Assembly (NCBI GenBank): GCA_023392555.1
Contig: JAEVYW010000031.1
Coordinates: 1-22,852, forward strand
Reading direction: 5' to 3'
DNA length: 22,852 nt
Source: Pseudomonadota bacterium
GTDB lineage: Bacteria > Pseudomonadota > Alphaproteobacteria > Sphingomonadales > Sphingomonadaceae
The notes beneath the pieces were generated by a model. That model searched no databases, was not told where the DNA came from, and saw only the letters and a program-made list of their open reading frames with translations. Positions 1 to 7,351 of the stretch are shown one piece after another (position 1 is the stretch's first letter; every line of letters begins with the position of its first letter). The position numbers and the translations under genes are program-made.

Positions 1-2
1 CT

Positions 3-440
3 TCGTCACAGCGCTCGATGACGCTGTTCAATAAATATGCCGGCACCAAGTTCGACGCCAAGCTCGCGAGCTTCGATGCGCTCGATGCACTCAAGGCCAA
101 GCCGGGCCGGGTCTGTCCGCTCGTTTGCAATCATGGCTTCAAAGCCGACGGTGATGCTTGCGTGAAAATCACCTGCCGCGCCGGCTACCGCGTCAATGAT
201 GACAACGAATGTGAGAAGTTGCAGGACAAGAAGTCAGTTGCCACGCGTGAGGAGAGCACCAAGCGCGATGCAGAACGCAAGAGGGTCGAATCCGCACCGG
301 CGAAGCCCCAAGCGACCGGGCAGATGATCTGCACCGATGCTGGCTGCCGCCCGGTCAGGAGTGGGTGTAGGCTGGTTGAGAATCCATCCGCCAACAACTC
401 CCGCAGAATCAATGATCGTCTGATGGAAGTCTGCAATTGA
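3..440 (+). CDS. C-terminal part of a cysteine-rich, probably caspase-family secreted protein (5' end outside window)
   Basis: The reading frame is open to the left edge, so this is the 3' part of a longer gene; the ATG at 18 is probably internal. The visible residues hold a small Cys-rich module (pattern C-x3-C-x8-C-x4-C, then AGYRVNDDNECE), a charged Lys/Glu/Arg linker, and a closing Cys module containing GCRPVRSGCRL and ending in EVCN. From memory, this architecture (Cys module, charged linker, final C-x-P-V-R-x-G-C-R-L block) is the tail of caspase-like peptidase C14 proteins common in Bradyrhizobium and relatives. The catalytic domain is not in the window, so the family call is an inference. 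The Cys pairs would suit an exported, disulfide-bonded protein. A degraded copy of its first Cys module follows directly downstream. Confidence 0.6.
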   Translation, partial: SSQRSMTLFNKYAGTKFDAKLASFDALDALKAKPGRVCPLVCNHGFKADGDACVKITCRAGYRVNDDNECEKLQDKKSVATREESTKRDAERKRVESAPAKPQATGQMICTDAGCRPVRSGCRLVENPSANNSRRINDRLMEVCN

Positions 441-455
441 AGGGCGGGAATCCTG

Positions 456-575
456 GTGAAGCCCAAACTCGCGAGCTTCGATGCGCTCGACGCGATCAGC
501 GTCAAGCCGGGTCGGGTCTGCCGCTGACTCGCGGGCATGACTTAAGGCCAACGGCGATACCTGCTTGAACGCCCA
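456..575 (+). pseudogene. Degenerate second copy of the Cys-module segment of the upstream gene
   Basis: Bases 456-575 align with bases 51-170 of the preceding gene at an offset of 405. A stretch of 23 bases is identical (63-85 and 468-490), and the peptide KLASFDALDA is kept. After the VC codons one base is missing (about 521) relative to the first copy, giving TGA at 525, and further stops follow. The similarity fades near 575. It reads as a duplicated fragment that has decayed. No start codon or product is expected. Confidence 0.7.
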
Positions 576-860
576 GTCCCGCTTCTTCTTGTGTCCGCTT
601 CTGGCCCCAACCGGAAGTCAGACAGTGTCTGGTTTTGGGCCGCTGTTGGAGGACAAGGGACATCAGTCACATAGCCGATCAATGAGTACGCGCTCCCTCC
701 ACCTACATCATCGCCTGTCCGACGTCTGCTATCGCCTCGAAGCGCAGCGACCTCAACGCCGGAAGCCTTTGGAACAGTAAAGGCCGATGTCTTTGGGCAA
801 GGTCCTAATGCACTTTTGGTCTTCTAGGGAAGCTGCTCACGCGCCGGCGCAGACCGCCAC
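576..860. other. Intergenic stretch with no recognised gene
   Basis: About 285 bases between the decayed repeat and the DUF488 gene. A 71-codon plus-strand frame (565-780) crosses it, but the encoded peptide has no recognisable domain and overlaps the repeat remnant, so I do not call it. I see no tRNA, clear terminator or Crp/Fnr-type site here. Confidence 0.5.
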
Positions 861-1424
861 TTAGCGGGCAAACAGGTCCGGCTGCGTGGATGGGCCACCA
901 GGATAGACCAGGAGACGGGCGCCGTGAGGCCGAGCCGCCGCGGTGATGATCGCCCGTTCCATCTTCCCTGGCCCAAGGATGTGAAATACCTGCTCACCGG
1001 CGGCGAGCAGGTAGTCGGTGATGATCCGCCGGTGGCAGCGCCACCACACTGTTTCGGCGCACATGATGGCACAACGTTGCGTCTCGCCAAGCCGCCTCAG
1101 ATGCGCAAGTCCGCTCTGAAAACGTTCGCTCATGGCGTAGTCGGCATAGTTGTGAAAGCTCTTGTTGGCCCAAAACGAATTCATGGTCGGCGACACGTCG
1201 GGCATGCGCCCGCGCAGCCCCCCGAGCGCGCCCATATGCTCATACTCGATCCCGTACGTCCGCAGAGAATCCGGAATCGTTTCGCGGTTGTACTGCGGAT
1301 TGGTCCGGGAACGCGGCACCGTGCGCACGTCGCCCAGCAGGGTCACCTCGACGGATTGCAGCAGTTCAACGAGTTCATCAAGCGCCCGGGTGCCGTGACC
1401 GATCGTGTAGAAAGGGTGCGCCAT
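861..1424 (-). CDS. DUF488 family protein
   Basis: This 187-residue protein is of the size usual for DUF488. It opens with the family's YTIGHGTR motif (about residues 6-13) and carries the second signature, CAETVWWRCHRRII, near residues 118-131, where CAE and WRCHR are the usual conserved elements. The function of the family is not established; it is cytosolic and has been suggested to act on nucleic acids. The start at 1424 is supported by GGAGAGGAT upstream. It is a single gene on the minus strand, with no partner in line: the cupin gene at 2209-2547 lies more than 780 bases upstream. Confidence 0.85.
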   Translation of the reverse strand: MAHPFYTIGHGTRALDELVELLQSVEVTLLGDVRTVPRSRTNPQYNRETIPDSLRTYGIEYEHMGALGGLRGRMPDVSPTMNSFWANKSFHNYADYAMSERFQSGLAHLRRLGETQRCAIMCAETVWWRCHRRIITDYLLAAGEQVFHILGPGKMERAIITAAARPHGARLLVYPGGPSTQPDLFAR

Positions 1425-1556
1425 TCCGAATCATCCTCTCCGCCCTCGAAGTCAACTTGGGGCTTGATGAACCAAGATGCCAGCACCGCCGGCGTCGGAG
1501 TAGAGCAGGAACGTCATCAGCGGCCGGGCATTGAGCTTATCATCCGGAGCATGCAG

Positions 1557-1766
1557 ATGAACGAGCAGATGGAACTTGCGATCGCGATGCTGGCAGTGAC
1601 CGTGTCTGCGGTCCTGCTGGTAGCGGGCTCGTTCTATCTGGATCGGCTCACTACGCCGGAGGCGTCCAGTACGGGCGCAGCATTGACGCGGCAAGCGGAC
1701 GCAGAGGAAGGACTCGATCTTCGACAGATCAACGAACGCAATCTGTACATAAGATCGGAACGGTAA
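1557..1766 (+). CDS. Hypothetical small single-TM protein
   Basis: The frame encodes 69 residues: a short N-terminus, one strong hydrophobic segment (about residues 5-28, ending at the FYLDRL boundary) and a polar tail. GGAG at 1545-1548 lies 8 bases before the ATG at 1557, which is why I prefer it to in-frame ATGs at 1467 and 1551. The profile suggests a small inner-membrane protein with the tail on one face. I recognise no family. The same frame is open far upstream antisense to the DUF488 gene, a common GC-rich artefact, so the ORF may be fortuitous. Confidence 0.4.
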   Translation: MNEQMELAIAMLAVTVSAVLLVAGSFYLDRLTTPEASSTGAALTRQADAEEGLDLRQINERNLYIRSER

Positions 1767-2208
1767 GCTTGCGCGTCCGCGACGCCAAGTCGGAAAGGAA
1801 GAACCCTGCGGTACTTGGTTTTACTTGTTGTTCGTCCGACAGACCGATTGTCGGTTCCGCCGTCGCCCCATCAGCCACGGCAACCAGTATAAACGTCAGC
1901 TTGGCCTGGCAAACGCGACCCACAGCCCTTTGGGGCGACCGCGGCAGTCTGCTGAAGTACGTCGACAACGGAAGACGCGCTCGCAAAAGACTCGGCATGA
2001 TGTGGCTAATCCAGAGCGAACTCTGGATTATATTCGAGAGAAAGCCCGTCAAACGCACCGAATCATGGAGACCTCAGCCATTCATTGAGCTGGGAGCTTG
2101 CGTCCGCTCGACGAGCCATTCGCAAGGGATGTTCGTGGCCTGCGCTTGGCGGGAGCCCCTGACCTGCTCGAGCAGTCACGATGCTTCCTGGGCAAAGCCA
2201 CTTCCATT
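1767..2208. other. Gene-poor stretch; only a perfect hairpin stands out
   Basis: About 440 bases separate the small TM ORF from the cupin gene. Several frames are open on both strands (for example 1825-2088 plus, ending in METSAIH), but none shows a recognisable domain or a convincing ribosome-binding site. The one clear structure is the hairpin at 2007-2030; a 12-base palindrome CTGCTCGAGCAG lies at 2164-2175, downstream of the cupin stop codon. Confidence 0.45.
2007..2030. repeat. Perfect 10-bp inverted repeat with CGAA loop
   Basis: TAATCCAGAG (2007-2016), CGAA, CTCTGGATTA (2021-2030): every base of the two arms pairs. No T-run follows on the plus strand, so it is not a standard intrinsic terminator. 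It could be an operator or a structured RNA element; nothing around it decides which. Confidence 0.7.
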
Positions 2209-2547
2209 TCATTCCGTCTTGGTGGCGAAAAGGATCGTCAGAAGTAGGCTGGAGTCCTGGATGCCTTTCACCGAATGCGTCTCACCACCGGTGAGATAGA
2301 CCCACTCGCCCGCGCTCAACATGACCGTAGAATTCGCCAATCCGAGGGAAACACGTCCTTCAAGGCAATGGAGCATGATAGCTCCTGGCACCTTGTGAGG
2401 CGGGATTTCCGTGCCTGCCAAAACCACCAAGCGCACAGCTTCGAAATTGTCGGATTTCACGATTGCAGCCGTCTTCACGTTGTTCAGCTTGTCCCCAAGC
2501 GGCCCCAAATCCACAACCTCTCCCGGTTTCGCATGATGCAGTCCCAC
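2209..2547 (-). CDS. Small cupin-domain protein
   Basis: This 112-residue protein is a single cupin barrel. His51 (PPHKVPG), His60 (MLHCLEG) and His91 (GETHSV) are candidate metal ligands, and G-E-W-V-Y-L-x-G-G-E-T-H matches the second cupin motif. The start is a GTG at 2547 preceded by AAAAGGAG with good spacing. It lies 67 bases downstream of ccoG on the same strand and is probably the last gene of that unit. Small cupins of this type are often annotated only as cupin domain-containing proteins; substrate and metal cannot be read from the sequence. Confidence 0.8.
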   Translation of the reverse strand: MGLHHAKPGEVVDLGPLGDKLNNVKTAAIVKSDNFEAVRLVVLAGTEIPPHKVPGAIMLHCLEGRVSLGLANSTVMLSAGEWVYLTGGETHSVKGIQDSSLLLTILFATKTE

Positions 2548-2614
2548 GACTTGCTCCTTTTCGGATCAATTAGTTGCTCCAGCGCCCGGTCTGGGCACAT
2601 ATCCTGGAAGCTCT

Positions 2615-4042
2615 CTAGCGCTCGACAAACTTGTCTCTCGCGGTGAGAACGGCTCCATCGTGCTCGTCGCGGGCCGTAAAGACCACATCTCCCTGAACAT
2701 GCTCCGGGGCGGTTAGCGTGACGCGCAGCAACTCAGACGTATCGGGCGCTACTTCCACAGGTGTAAGCGCTTCGTTGCCGAAGATGGACATATTGGCGGC
2801 CACGCCCGACACCGAAAGCGTGTACCGATGGGGGCTTGACGACTTGTTGAGCAGCTTGACGGTGTATGCGTTGCGGATCGCCCCGTCCGAAAGCCGGACC
2901 GCCACGGGATCGCGGTCGTGCTGGACGGAAAGGGACGCCGTCGTCTTCGTTCCGAAGGCTATCGCGATCACACCGGCGAGCGCAACGCATGCCAAGGTCA
3001 AACCGACTGTCTTTGGACGCACCAGACTGTTGACGGTGGGCTCGACCCGGCGACCGCGCTCCACGTTCGCCCAGCTTTCATAGTCGATCAGACCGCGGGG
3101 GCGGCCGAGCTTCGTCATTACTCCATCGCAGGCATCGACGCAGAGGCCACAGTTGATGCAGGCGAAGTTCGGCCCTTCGCGTATGTCGATTCCGATGGGA
3201 CAAACCGCGACGCACTGGCCGCAATCGACGCAATCGCCCGCCGGCTTTCCCTGCAGCCTCAGTTCGGCGGCCTTCTTGGCAGAGTTCCGCTGCTCGCCGC
3301 GATAGTCCCGATAGTTCACGGTGTACGCGTCCGGATCCCAGATGGCGCCTTGAAGACGCGGCCAGGGACACATGAACGTGCAGACCTGCTCGCGGGCGAA
3401 CCCGGCAAGCCCGTAGGTCGTCCCGGTGAAGACCAAGATCCAGGTGATCGCGGTGACTGAGACCTCGCCGGACGCGAAGCCGCGCAGGAGGTCGGGCGCA
3501 TCTGTGAAATAGAAGATCAGAGTGCCTCCGGTCGCCACCGAAATCAGCAGCCAACCGGCATGTTTCAGGACGATCCTGGCTATCCTGCTCGCCGTCAGCG
3601 GCGCGCCGATATTCTTGAGCCGCTGTCGACGGTCCCCCTCGATCAGCCGCTCGACGAGCAGAAACAGATCGGTCCATACCGTCTGGGGACAGGCGAAACC
3701 ACACCACAATCGACCGGCAAGCGCATTGGTCAGAACGAGTATCGTAGAAGCTAGAACCAACAGCCCCGTAACGAGATAGAGATCCTGTGGCCACAGTTCG
3801 ACGAAGAACGCGTAGAGCCGTCCGTTGGCGAAATCGAGCAGGACGGCCTGGTCGGGTGCGTTGGCACCACGATCCCATCGAAGAAACGGCGTCACGTAGT
3901 AGATCGACAGCGTCACCAGAAGGATGGCCCACTTCAAGCGGCGGATCGGGCCCTGCACCGCTTGCGGCACGACAGGCTGCCCCGTGGCGGCGGTAGCCCT
4001 TGCGCGCGTTCTGGCGTGGTCGATTTCGATCGTGACTGCCAT
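2615..4042 (-). CDS. ccoG: CcoG/RdxA/FixG cytochrome c oxidase accessory iron-sulfur protein
   Basis: The 475-residue protein has the full CcoG layout. TM segments occur near residues 37-54, 87-107, 161-180 and 196-215, with Cys motifs CGFACP (114-119) and CTFMCP (221-226). Two 4Fe-4S sets follow, C271-x2-C274-x2-C277-x3-C281 and C295-x2-C298-x2-C301-x3-C305, then another TM near 345-365 and a C-terminal periplasmic Ig-like domain. CcoG is a membrane cupric reductase that supplies Cu(I) for cbb3 oxidase assembly. Here it may serve copper centres of the denitrification apparatus instead, since no ccoNOQP lies in the window. I chose the ATG at 4042 because it gives the family length and sits 7 bases after the upstream gene; a longer frame to 4150 overlaps that gene. 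Confidence 0.93.
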   Translation of the reverse strand: MAVTIEIDHARTRARATAATGQPVVPQAVQGPIRRLKWAILLVTLSIYYVTPFLRWDRGANAPDQAVLLDFANGRLYAFFVELWPQDLYLVTGLLVLASTILVLTNALAGRLWCGFACPQTVWTDLFLLVERLIEGDRRQRLKNIGAPLTASRIARIVLKHAGWLLISVATGGTLIFYFTDAPDLLRGFASGEVSVTAITWILVFTGTTYGLAGFAREQVCTFMCPWPRLQGAIWDPDAYTVNYRDYRGEQRNSAKKAAELRLQGKPAGDCVDCGQCVAVCPIGIDIREGPNFACINCGLCVDACDGVMTKLGRPRGLIDYESWANVERGRRVEPTVNSLVRPKTVGLTLACVALAGVIAIAFGTKTTASLSVQHDRDPVAVRLSDGAIRNAYTVKLLNKSSSPHRYTLSVSGVAANMSIFGNEALTPVEVAPDTSELLRVTLTAPEHVQGDVVFTARDEHDGAVLTARDKFVER

Positions 4043-4049
4043 GGCGGCC

Positions 4050-4496
4050 TTAGCTCGCGGCAAGATCGAACGTGGTCGGGACTGCCGTTTCGCCGACCGA
4101 TGGTTCGAGAACCGCAGGCTGCTGCAGCTGGGCATAGAGGCCCTCGACATGGGCGCAAACCTTTTCGACCTGCTCCGCCTCGAGGAACTGGCCGAGACGG
4201 TCTCGGAAGAAGGGCTTCAGGACACGTCCGGTGACGCCCCTCTCGGCGTGCATGAGATCAACGAGATTCTGCTCGAGCGGCGACAGTATGGCACCCGTCG
4301 TCACCGGATCGAAGATGCGTCGCAAGGACTGCTCCACGGCCACCCAATTGCCCCGGGAGATGTGCGTCAGCACGTTGTTGACGTGTGAGTGTGCACGAAA
4401 GGCCGCGACCATTCGGAACGCCAGTTTGTGGAAAGGAGGGGTCATGGCCGTTGTTTGCGGCGCGCGACGAAATGCAATGCTCACTTCAGTCTCCAT
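4050..4496 (-). CDS. Hypothetical protein upstream of ccoG
   Basis: I do not recognise this family. The product is 148 residues, soluble, with no signal peptide or TM segment, apparently mostly helical, and contains DLMHAERGVTGRVLKPFF near residues 80-97. It has one Cys, so no metal cluster is evident. ATG at 4496 gives the longest form; a GTG at 4484 with GGAG six bases upstream is an equally plausible start. The stop codon lies 7 bases before ccoG, which points to co-transcription and perhaps a shared role with CcoG. A Crp/Fnr-type box lies about 82 bases upstream of the ATG. Confidence 0.6.
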   Translation of the reverse strand: METEVSIAFRRAPQTTAMTPPFHKLAFRMVAAFRAHSHVNNVLTHISRGNWVAVEQSLRRIFDPVTTGAILSPLEQNLVDLMHAERGVTGRVLKPFFRDRLGQFLEAEQVEKVCAHVEGLYAQLQQPAVLEPSVGETAVPTTFDLAAS

Positions 4497-4571
4497 CCAA
4501 GCCCGCCGTGGTCGTCTCGGACATCATCTTCGGCGGTCGGACGAAGGTATCAGCGGAACGGCGCCGACTCG

Positions 4572-4585
4572 TTGCGCCAACTCAA
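4572..4585 (-). promoter_or_regulatory. Candidate NnrR/FNR-type box upstream of the 4050-4496 gene and ccoG
   Basis: The minus strand reads TTGAG-TTGG-CGCAA, a 14-base TTG-N8-CAA element. Counting 41.5 bases from its centre, a class II start site would lie near 4537, with TACCTT (3 of 6 to TATAAT) at the -10 position and about 40 bases of leader before the ATG. It sits in the 112-base gap after the DUF59 gene. Confidence 0.5.
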
Positions 4586-4608
4586 AGACGCAAGCGGACA
4601 AGGCCGCG

Positions 4609-4923
4609 TCAGTTGACCGCTGCGAAGCCGAGAGAGGCCTTCGTCGCTGGCTCGATCAGCGACGGGGACCAGGGCGGCTCGAACGTCATCGTCACGTCGA
4701 CGGAAACGACCTCGGGGACCGCCGACGCGGCGGCCCGCACTCCCTCCCTCAGAAAGCCCGCGGCGGGACATCCTGGCGTGGTCGCCGTCATCGTGATGTG
4801 GACCGCCTCGCCCTCGATGGCGATGCCGTACACGAAGCCGAGATCGACGATGTTGTGTCCGAGTTCCGGGTCGATCACGACCCGAAGCGCCTCCCTCACC
4901 CGCGCAGCGAGATCGTCCGTCAT
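4609..4923 (-). CDS. DUF59 / MIP18 (SufT/PaaD-like) protein
   Basis: This 104-residue protein fits the MIP18/DUF59 family over its whole length: a helical start, then VIDPELGHNIVDLGFVYGI near residues 16-34 and the conserved TATTPGCP loop near 47-54, whose Cys is the family's key residue. Members help iron-sulfur cluster assembly or transfer (SufT, PaaD, MIP18). The ATG at 4923 overlaps the stop of the DUF2249 gene by four bases (ATGA), so the two are translationally coupled. That pairing suggests joint work on a metallocofactor in the nitrogen-oxide pathway, which is inference. Confidence 0.85.
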   Translation of the reverse strand: MTDDLAARVREALRVVIDPELGHNIVDLGFVYGIAIEGEAVHITMTATTPGCPAAGFLREGVRAAASAVPEVVSVDVTMTFEPPWSPSLIEPATKASLGFAAVN

Positions 4924-5432
4924 GACGGCGCCCTTACCGTGAGCTCGTACGTCGTCCCGTCCGGCGTGAAGCCTCCGAGCCAGCGGAACCCCCTCTTCTC
5001 GAGCTGCGGAAACAGAAAGACGGGCTCGCGACGGAGCAGCGCCGAAAGCGTCTCGCCCGGCGCAAGTTGGTCGGCGGCAGCAAGGATCCGGACCATGGGT
5101 TCGGGCGGATCGAGATCCCGGTTGTCCAGCTTGACGAGAGGCTCCGGCCAAGGTCCGGCGTTCCAGTCCGCGGAAGGGGCCGGTCCGCTGTCCTCCTTCG
5201 CTGGCTCGGCCGGCGTGAACAGCACTACCCACTCGCCTCCTTCGAGCGGCTGCGCGGAATGGGCAAATCCCTTGTTGGCCATCACGGCAAACAGCGGAAT
5301 CGGCTTGAACGTCGCGTAGAGACGAAGTCCCTGCCCCGGCTCCAGCCGCTCGAGGGCTGCCATGATGACCGAGAACGGCTCGCCCCCCGCGCGGAGGATC
5401 GGACGGACATCGACATCGAGGTATGCGGTCAT
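4920..5432 (-). CDS. Tandem DUF2249 domain protein
   Basis: The 170-residue protein contains two DUF2249 units. The first (about residues 4-72) has LDVDVRPILRAGGEPF, a helix with LEPGQGL, and PIPLFAVMANKGFAH. The second (about 98-167) has LDNRDLDPPEPM, LAPGETL and PVFLFPQLEKRGF. The linker is acidic and Pro-rich. DUF2249 proteins are small, soluble and of unknown function, and in my knowledge recur in denitrification and nitric-oxide-related clusters beside DUF59 and heme-copper-like membrane genes, as here. The gene starts 11 bases after the membrane-protein gene and overlaps the DUF59 gene by four bases. Confidence 0.85.
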   Translation of the reverse strand: MTAYLDVDVRPILRAGGEPFSVIMAALERLEPGQGLRLYATFKPIPLFAVMANKGFAHSAQPLEGGEWVVLFTPAEPAKEDSGPAPSADWNAGPWPEPLVKLDNRDLDPPEPMVRILAAADQLAPGETLSALLRREPVFLFPQLEKRGFRWLGGFTPDGTTYELTVRAPS

Positions 5433-5443
5433 GGGTCTTCCTC

Positions 5444-6781
5444 TCAGTTTCGGGCGAACAACAGGTGCGGCGCGACGGCGCCACCGGGCAACCGCAGCGA
5501 GGCCGAGACATCGGCGAGCCGTCGTATCCGGACGATCTCATGGACGATGCCGACCACGCCTGCCGACATGGCTGCCGCTGCGACCCGGAAGACGTTCGGA
5601 TCGTGCGCCAGTAGAGCGATAGTTCCTGCCCAGACAGCCAGGTAGTAGATGACGAACCATTTCGTCGCCCTGCCTTCCGCGACGAGGTCCTGGACGCGCG
5701 GGGTCGGCACCCGTCCCATGACCGGGCCGTAGGTTTCCAGCCAGGTCAGGAACGCGACGATCTTGTATAGCTTCGCGAGCACTAGCCCCGACAGCCATCC
5801 GAACACCGCGAGGAAGGCGAAGGCGCCGACGTTCTCCGCGAGCGCATCCAACGAGACCAGCGCCAAGCCCAGGACGGCCACGCCGGCGAGACTCCCGAAG
5901 GACAACGTCGCGATGCGCATGTTGAGCTCGAGCTGACGGCGCTTGCGGCCCCGGAAGATCCCGGCGATGTCGCGTCCGTACAGGACGACGGACACAAGGC
6001 CCAGGATTCCAGCCACCGACAGCACGACGTTCATACCGGCCGCAAACCCCACGGCCAATGCACCGCCCGCCACGGTCAGCGCTACCGCCATGGCACCGAC
6101 AGCAAGCGTCATGCGGCTCTGGCGGTCGTCCACGTCGGGTGCCAGCATGAACATCGACAATAGCCGATAGCTGACCCCCATCGCCGTCAAGGTCAGCCAG
6201 CCTCCGAGCCCCGCGATCGCATGGAGCGGCACACCCGACGCCAACATTCTTTCGCCGATCAATCCGCCCCGGCCGGCGAGAGCAAACGCAAAGATCGAGC
6301 CGAAGGCTACGGTCGCGCAGAGCGCGCCCATCCCGACGAGAACGAAGCGGGCCGGGCCCGTCGACCGCAGCCAGGCGGTCAGGCCGAGGTCGACGACAAC
6401 GAGACCGAATCCTGCAACCAACAGAACAGCGCCGGCGGGAAGCCCCCAGAGCGCGGTCTGCAGGCGTCCGCCAAGCGCCATGAATCCCGCGAGCAGCAGA
6501 ACGAGGCCAACGGTCAAGAGGACCAGGGCCGGCAACGCCCACGTTTCGGAGAAAAGCGGCTTCGCCACCAGAACAGGCACGAACTGGAACAGCGCCCCGC
6601 ACATCGCCAGGCTCAACCAGCCGATGCAGACCGCATGCACCAGAACGAGCGTGTCGGGCGAGGCGATGTCGGCGGCCGGATAGCCGACGCCGACGACCAT
6701 CAGAGCGAGCGCCGCCAACAACCAGGTCAGCGCGGCCGCGAAGTACGCCATCGTCCATCGCGATATGCTGCCGCCGATCAT
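5444..6781 (-). CDS. Polytopic membrane protein resembling heme-copper oxidase subunit I
   Basis: The product is 445 residues with about 12 TM segments. Histidines sit in TM contexts resembling the heme-copper oxidase/NO reductase large-subunit fold: LVHAVCIGWLSL followed by GALFQFVP near residues 45-68, and PLHAIAGLGGW near 180-190, followed by YRLLSMFML. I cannot trace a complete set of heme and copper ligands, so it may be a heme-binding relative, functionally like NnrS, and not an oxidase. The ATG at 6781 is preceded by GGGAA; the frame stays open upstream, but that part crosses the promoter. It heads a unit with the DUF2249 and DUF59 genes, behind a Crp/Fnr-type box centred about 62 bases from the start codon. 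Confidence 0.75.
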   Translation of the reverse strand: MIGGSISRWTMAYFAAALTWLLAALALMVVGVGYPAADIASPDTLVLVHAVCIGWLSLAMCGALFQFVPVLVAKPLFSETWALPALVLLTVGLVLLLAGFMALGGRLQTALWGLPAGAVLLVAGFGLVVVDLGLTAWLRSTGPARFVLVGMGALCATVAFGSIFAFALAGRGGLIGERMLASGVPLHAIAGLGGWLTLTAMGVSYRLLSMFMLAPDVDDRQSRMTLAVGAMAVALTVAGGALAVGFAAGMNVVLSVAGILGLVSVVLYGRDIAGIFRGRKRRQLELNMRIATLSFGSLAGVAVLGLALVSLDALAENVGAFAFLAVFGWLSGLVLAKLYKIVAFLTWLETYGPVMGRVPTPRVQDLVAEGRATKWFVIYYLAVWAGTIALLAHDPNVFRVAAAAMSAGVVGIVHEIVRIRRLADVSASLRLPGGAVAPHLLFARN

Positions 6782-6835
6782 GAAAGTTCCCGCGATTTCA
6801 TGCGGACAATCTAGGCAAAGTAGAAGCGGATTTCT

Positions 6836-6849
6836 TTGTGATGCCGCAA
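6836..6849 (-). promoter_or_regulatory. NnrR-type box between divergent genes (TTGCG-N4-CACAA on minus strand)
   Basis: The minus strand reads TTGCG-GCAT-CACAA, matching the TTGCG-N4-CACAA form I know for NnrR sites in Rhodobacter. For the leftward gene a class II start site 41.5 bases from the centre falls at about 6801, and TAGATT occupies exactly -12 to -7 (6813-6808). In the other direction the small ORF at 6904 is also about 62 bases from the centre, with TAGCCT at 6872-6877. One site could serve both genes. Confidence 0.7.
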
Positions 6850-6903
6850 AGACCTTGCGGTTCCCCGTGAGTAGCCTGCGTAAAACACATCGGAGCACGA
6901 GAG

Positions 6904-7050
6904 ATGAGAATATTCGAACGCCTACGAGAACGAAGAAGCGCCGCGGCCTACGAGCCGGATGCCAACGACAAGACGGCGGCAGTACCGTACACGCGAGACG
7001 CGCCGCAGAACGAAGACCGCGCGAATGGCAGCGCGGTCGACGCCCGCTAA
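6904..7050 (+). CDS. Possible small acidic/basic protein, 48 residues
   Basis: A short frame with a basic start (MRIFERLRERRS) and a polar, disordered-looking remainder ending in SAVDAR. A GGAGCACGAG sequence lies just before the ATG, and the gene is divergent from the membrane-protein gene across the shared NnrR-type box. I recognise no family. The promoter geometry and ribosome-binding site are the only support. Confidence 0.4.
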   Translation: MRIFERLRERRSAAAYEPDANDKTAAVPYTRDAPQNEDRANGSAVDAR

Positions 7051-7189
7051 TTGCCACAGGCTCAACTGTGCGCCGCCGCCGGAACAAATCTCGCCCACAA
7101 CCGATTTCCGTAACACAGGTTATTTCCCGCGCGGTGCTGGCCGTGACCGACGACCGGCGTCGGGCCGGAACGGGTCAAGCGGGTTCGCC

Positions 7190-7351
7190 ATGTGCGCCAG
7201 ATGCATCGAGATCGATCAGCGCATCGTCCTCTACCGGTCGCTTCTATCTCGCATTTTCGACGAGCAGACGGTCGCTGGCCTCAAGCAGCTCATTGAGCAC
7301 CTGTCGGACGAGAAGCTCCGCCTGCATCCGGAGACCGACGAGAAGCAGTGA
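7190..7351 (+). CDS. Small CxxC protein, 53 residues
   Basis: The peptide begins MCARCIEIDQRIVLYR and continues with a helical body (VAGLKQLIEHLSDEK) and an RLHPETDEKQ tail. The MCxxC-x-E/N-ID-x-R/K-I opening and the LHPE ending match small unnamed proteins I associate with Bradyrhizobium and relatives, so I take it as real although its ribosome-binding site is weak. Two Cys could bind metal or form a redox pair. It follows the 48-residue ORF and precedes the regulator remnant. Confidence 0.6.
   Translation: MCARCIEIDQRIVLYRSLLSRIFDEQTVAGLKQLIEHLSDEKLRLHPETDEKQ

Noticed and set aside
7051..7065. TTGCC-ACAGG-CTCAA as another Crp/Fnr-type site
   Set aside because: The spacer is one base too long (N9 between TTG and CAA), and it is more than 120 bases from the next start codon.
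6782..7087. N-terminal extension of the HCO-like membrane protein
   Set aside because: The extension is Arg-rich, crosses the NnrR-type box and -10 element, and ATG at 6781 has its own GGGAA ribosome-binding sequence and starts the membrane protein cleanly.
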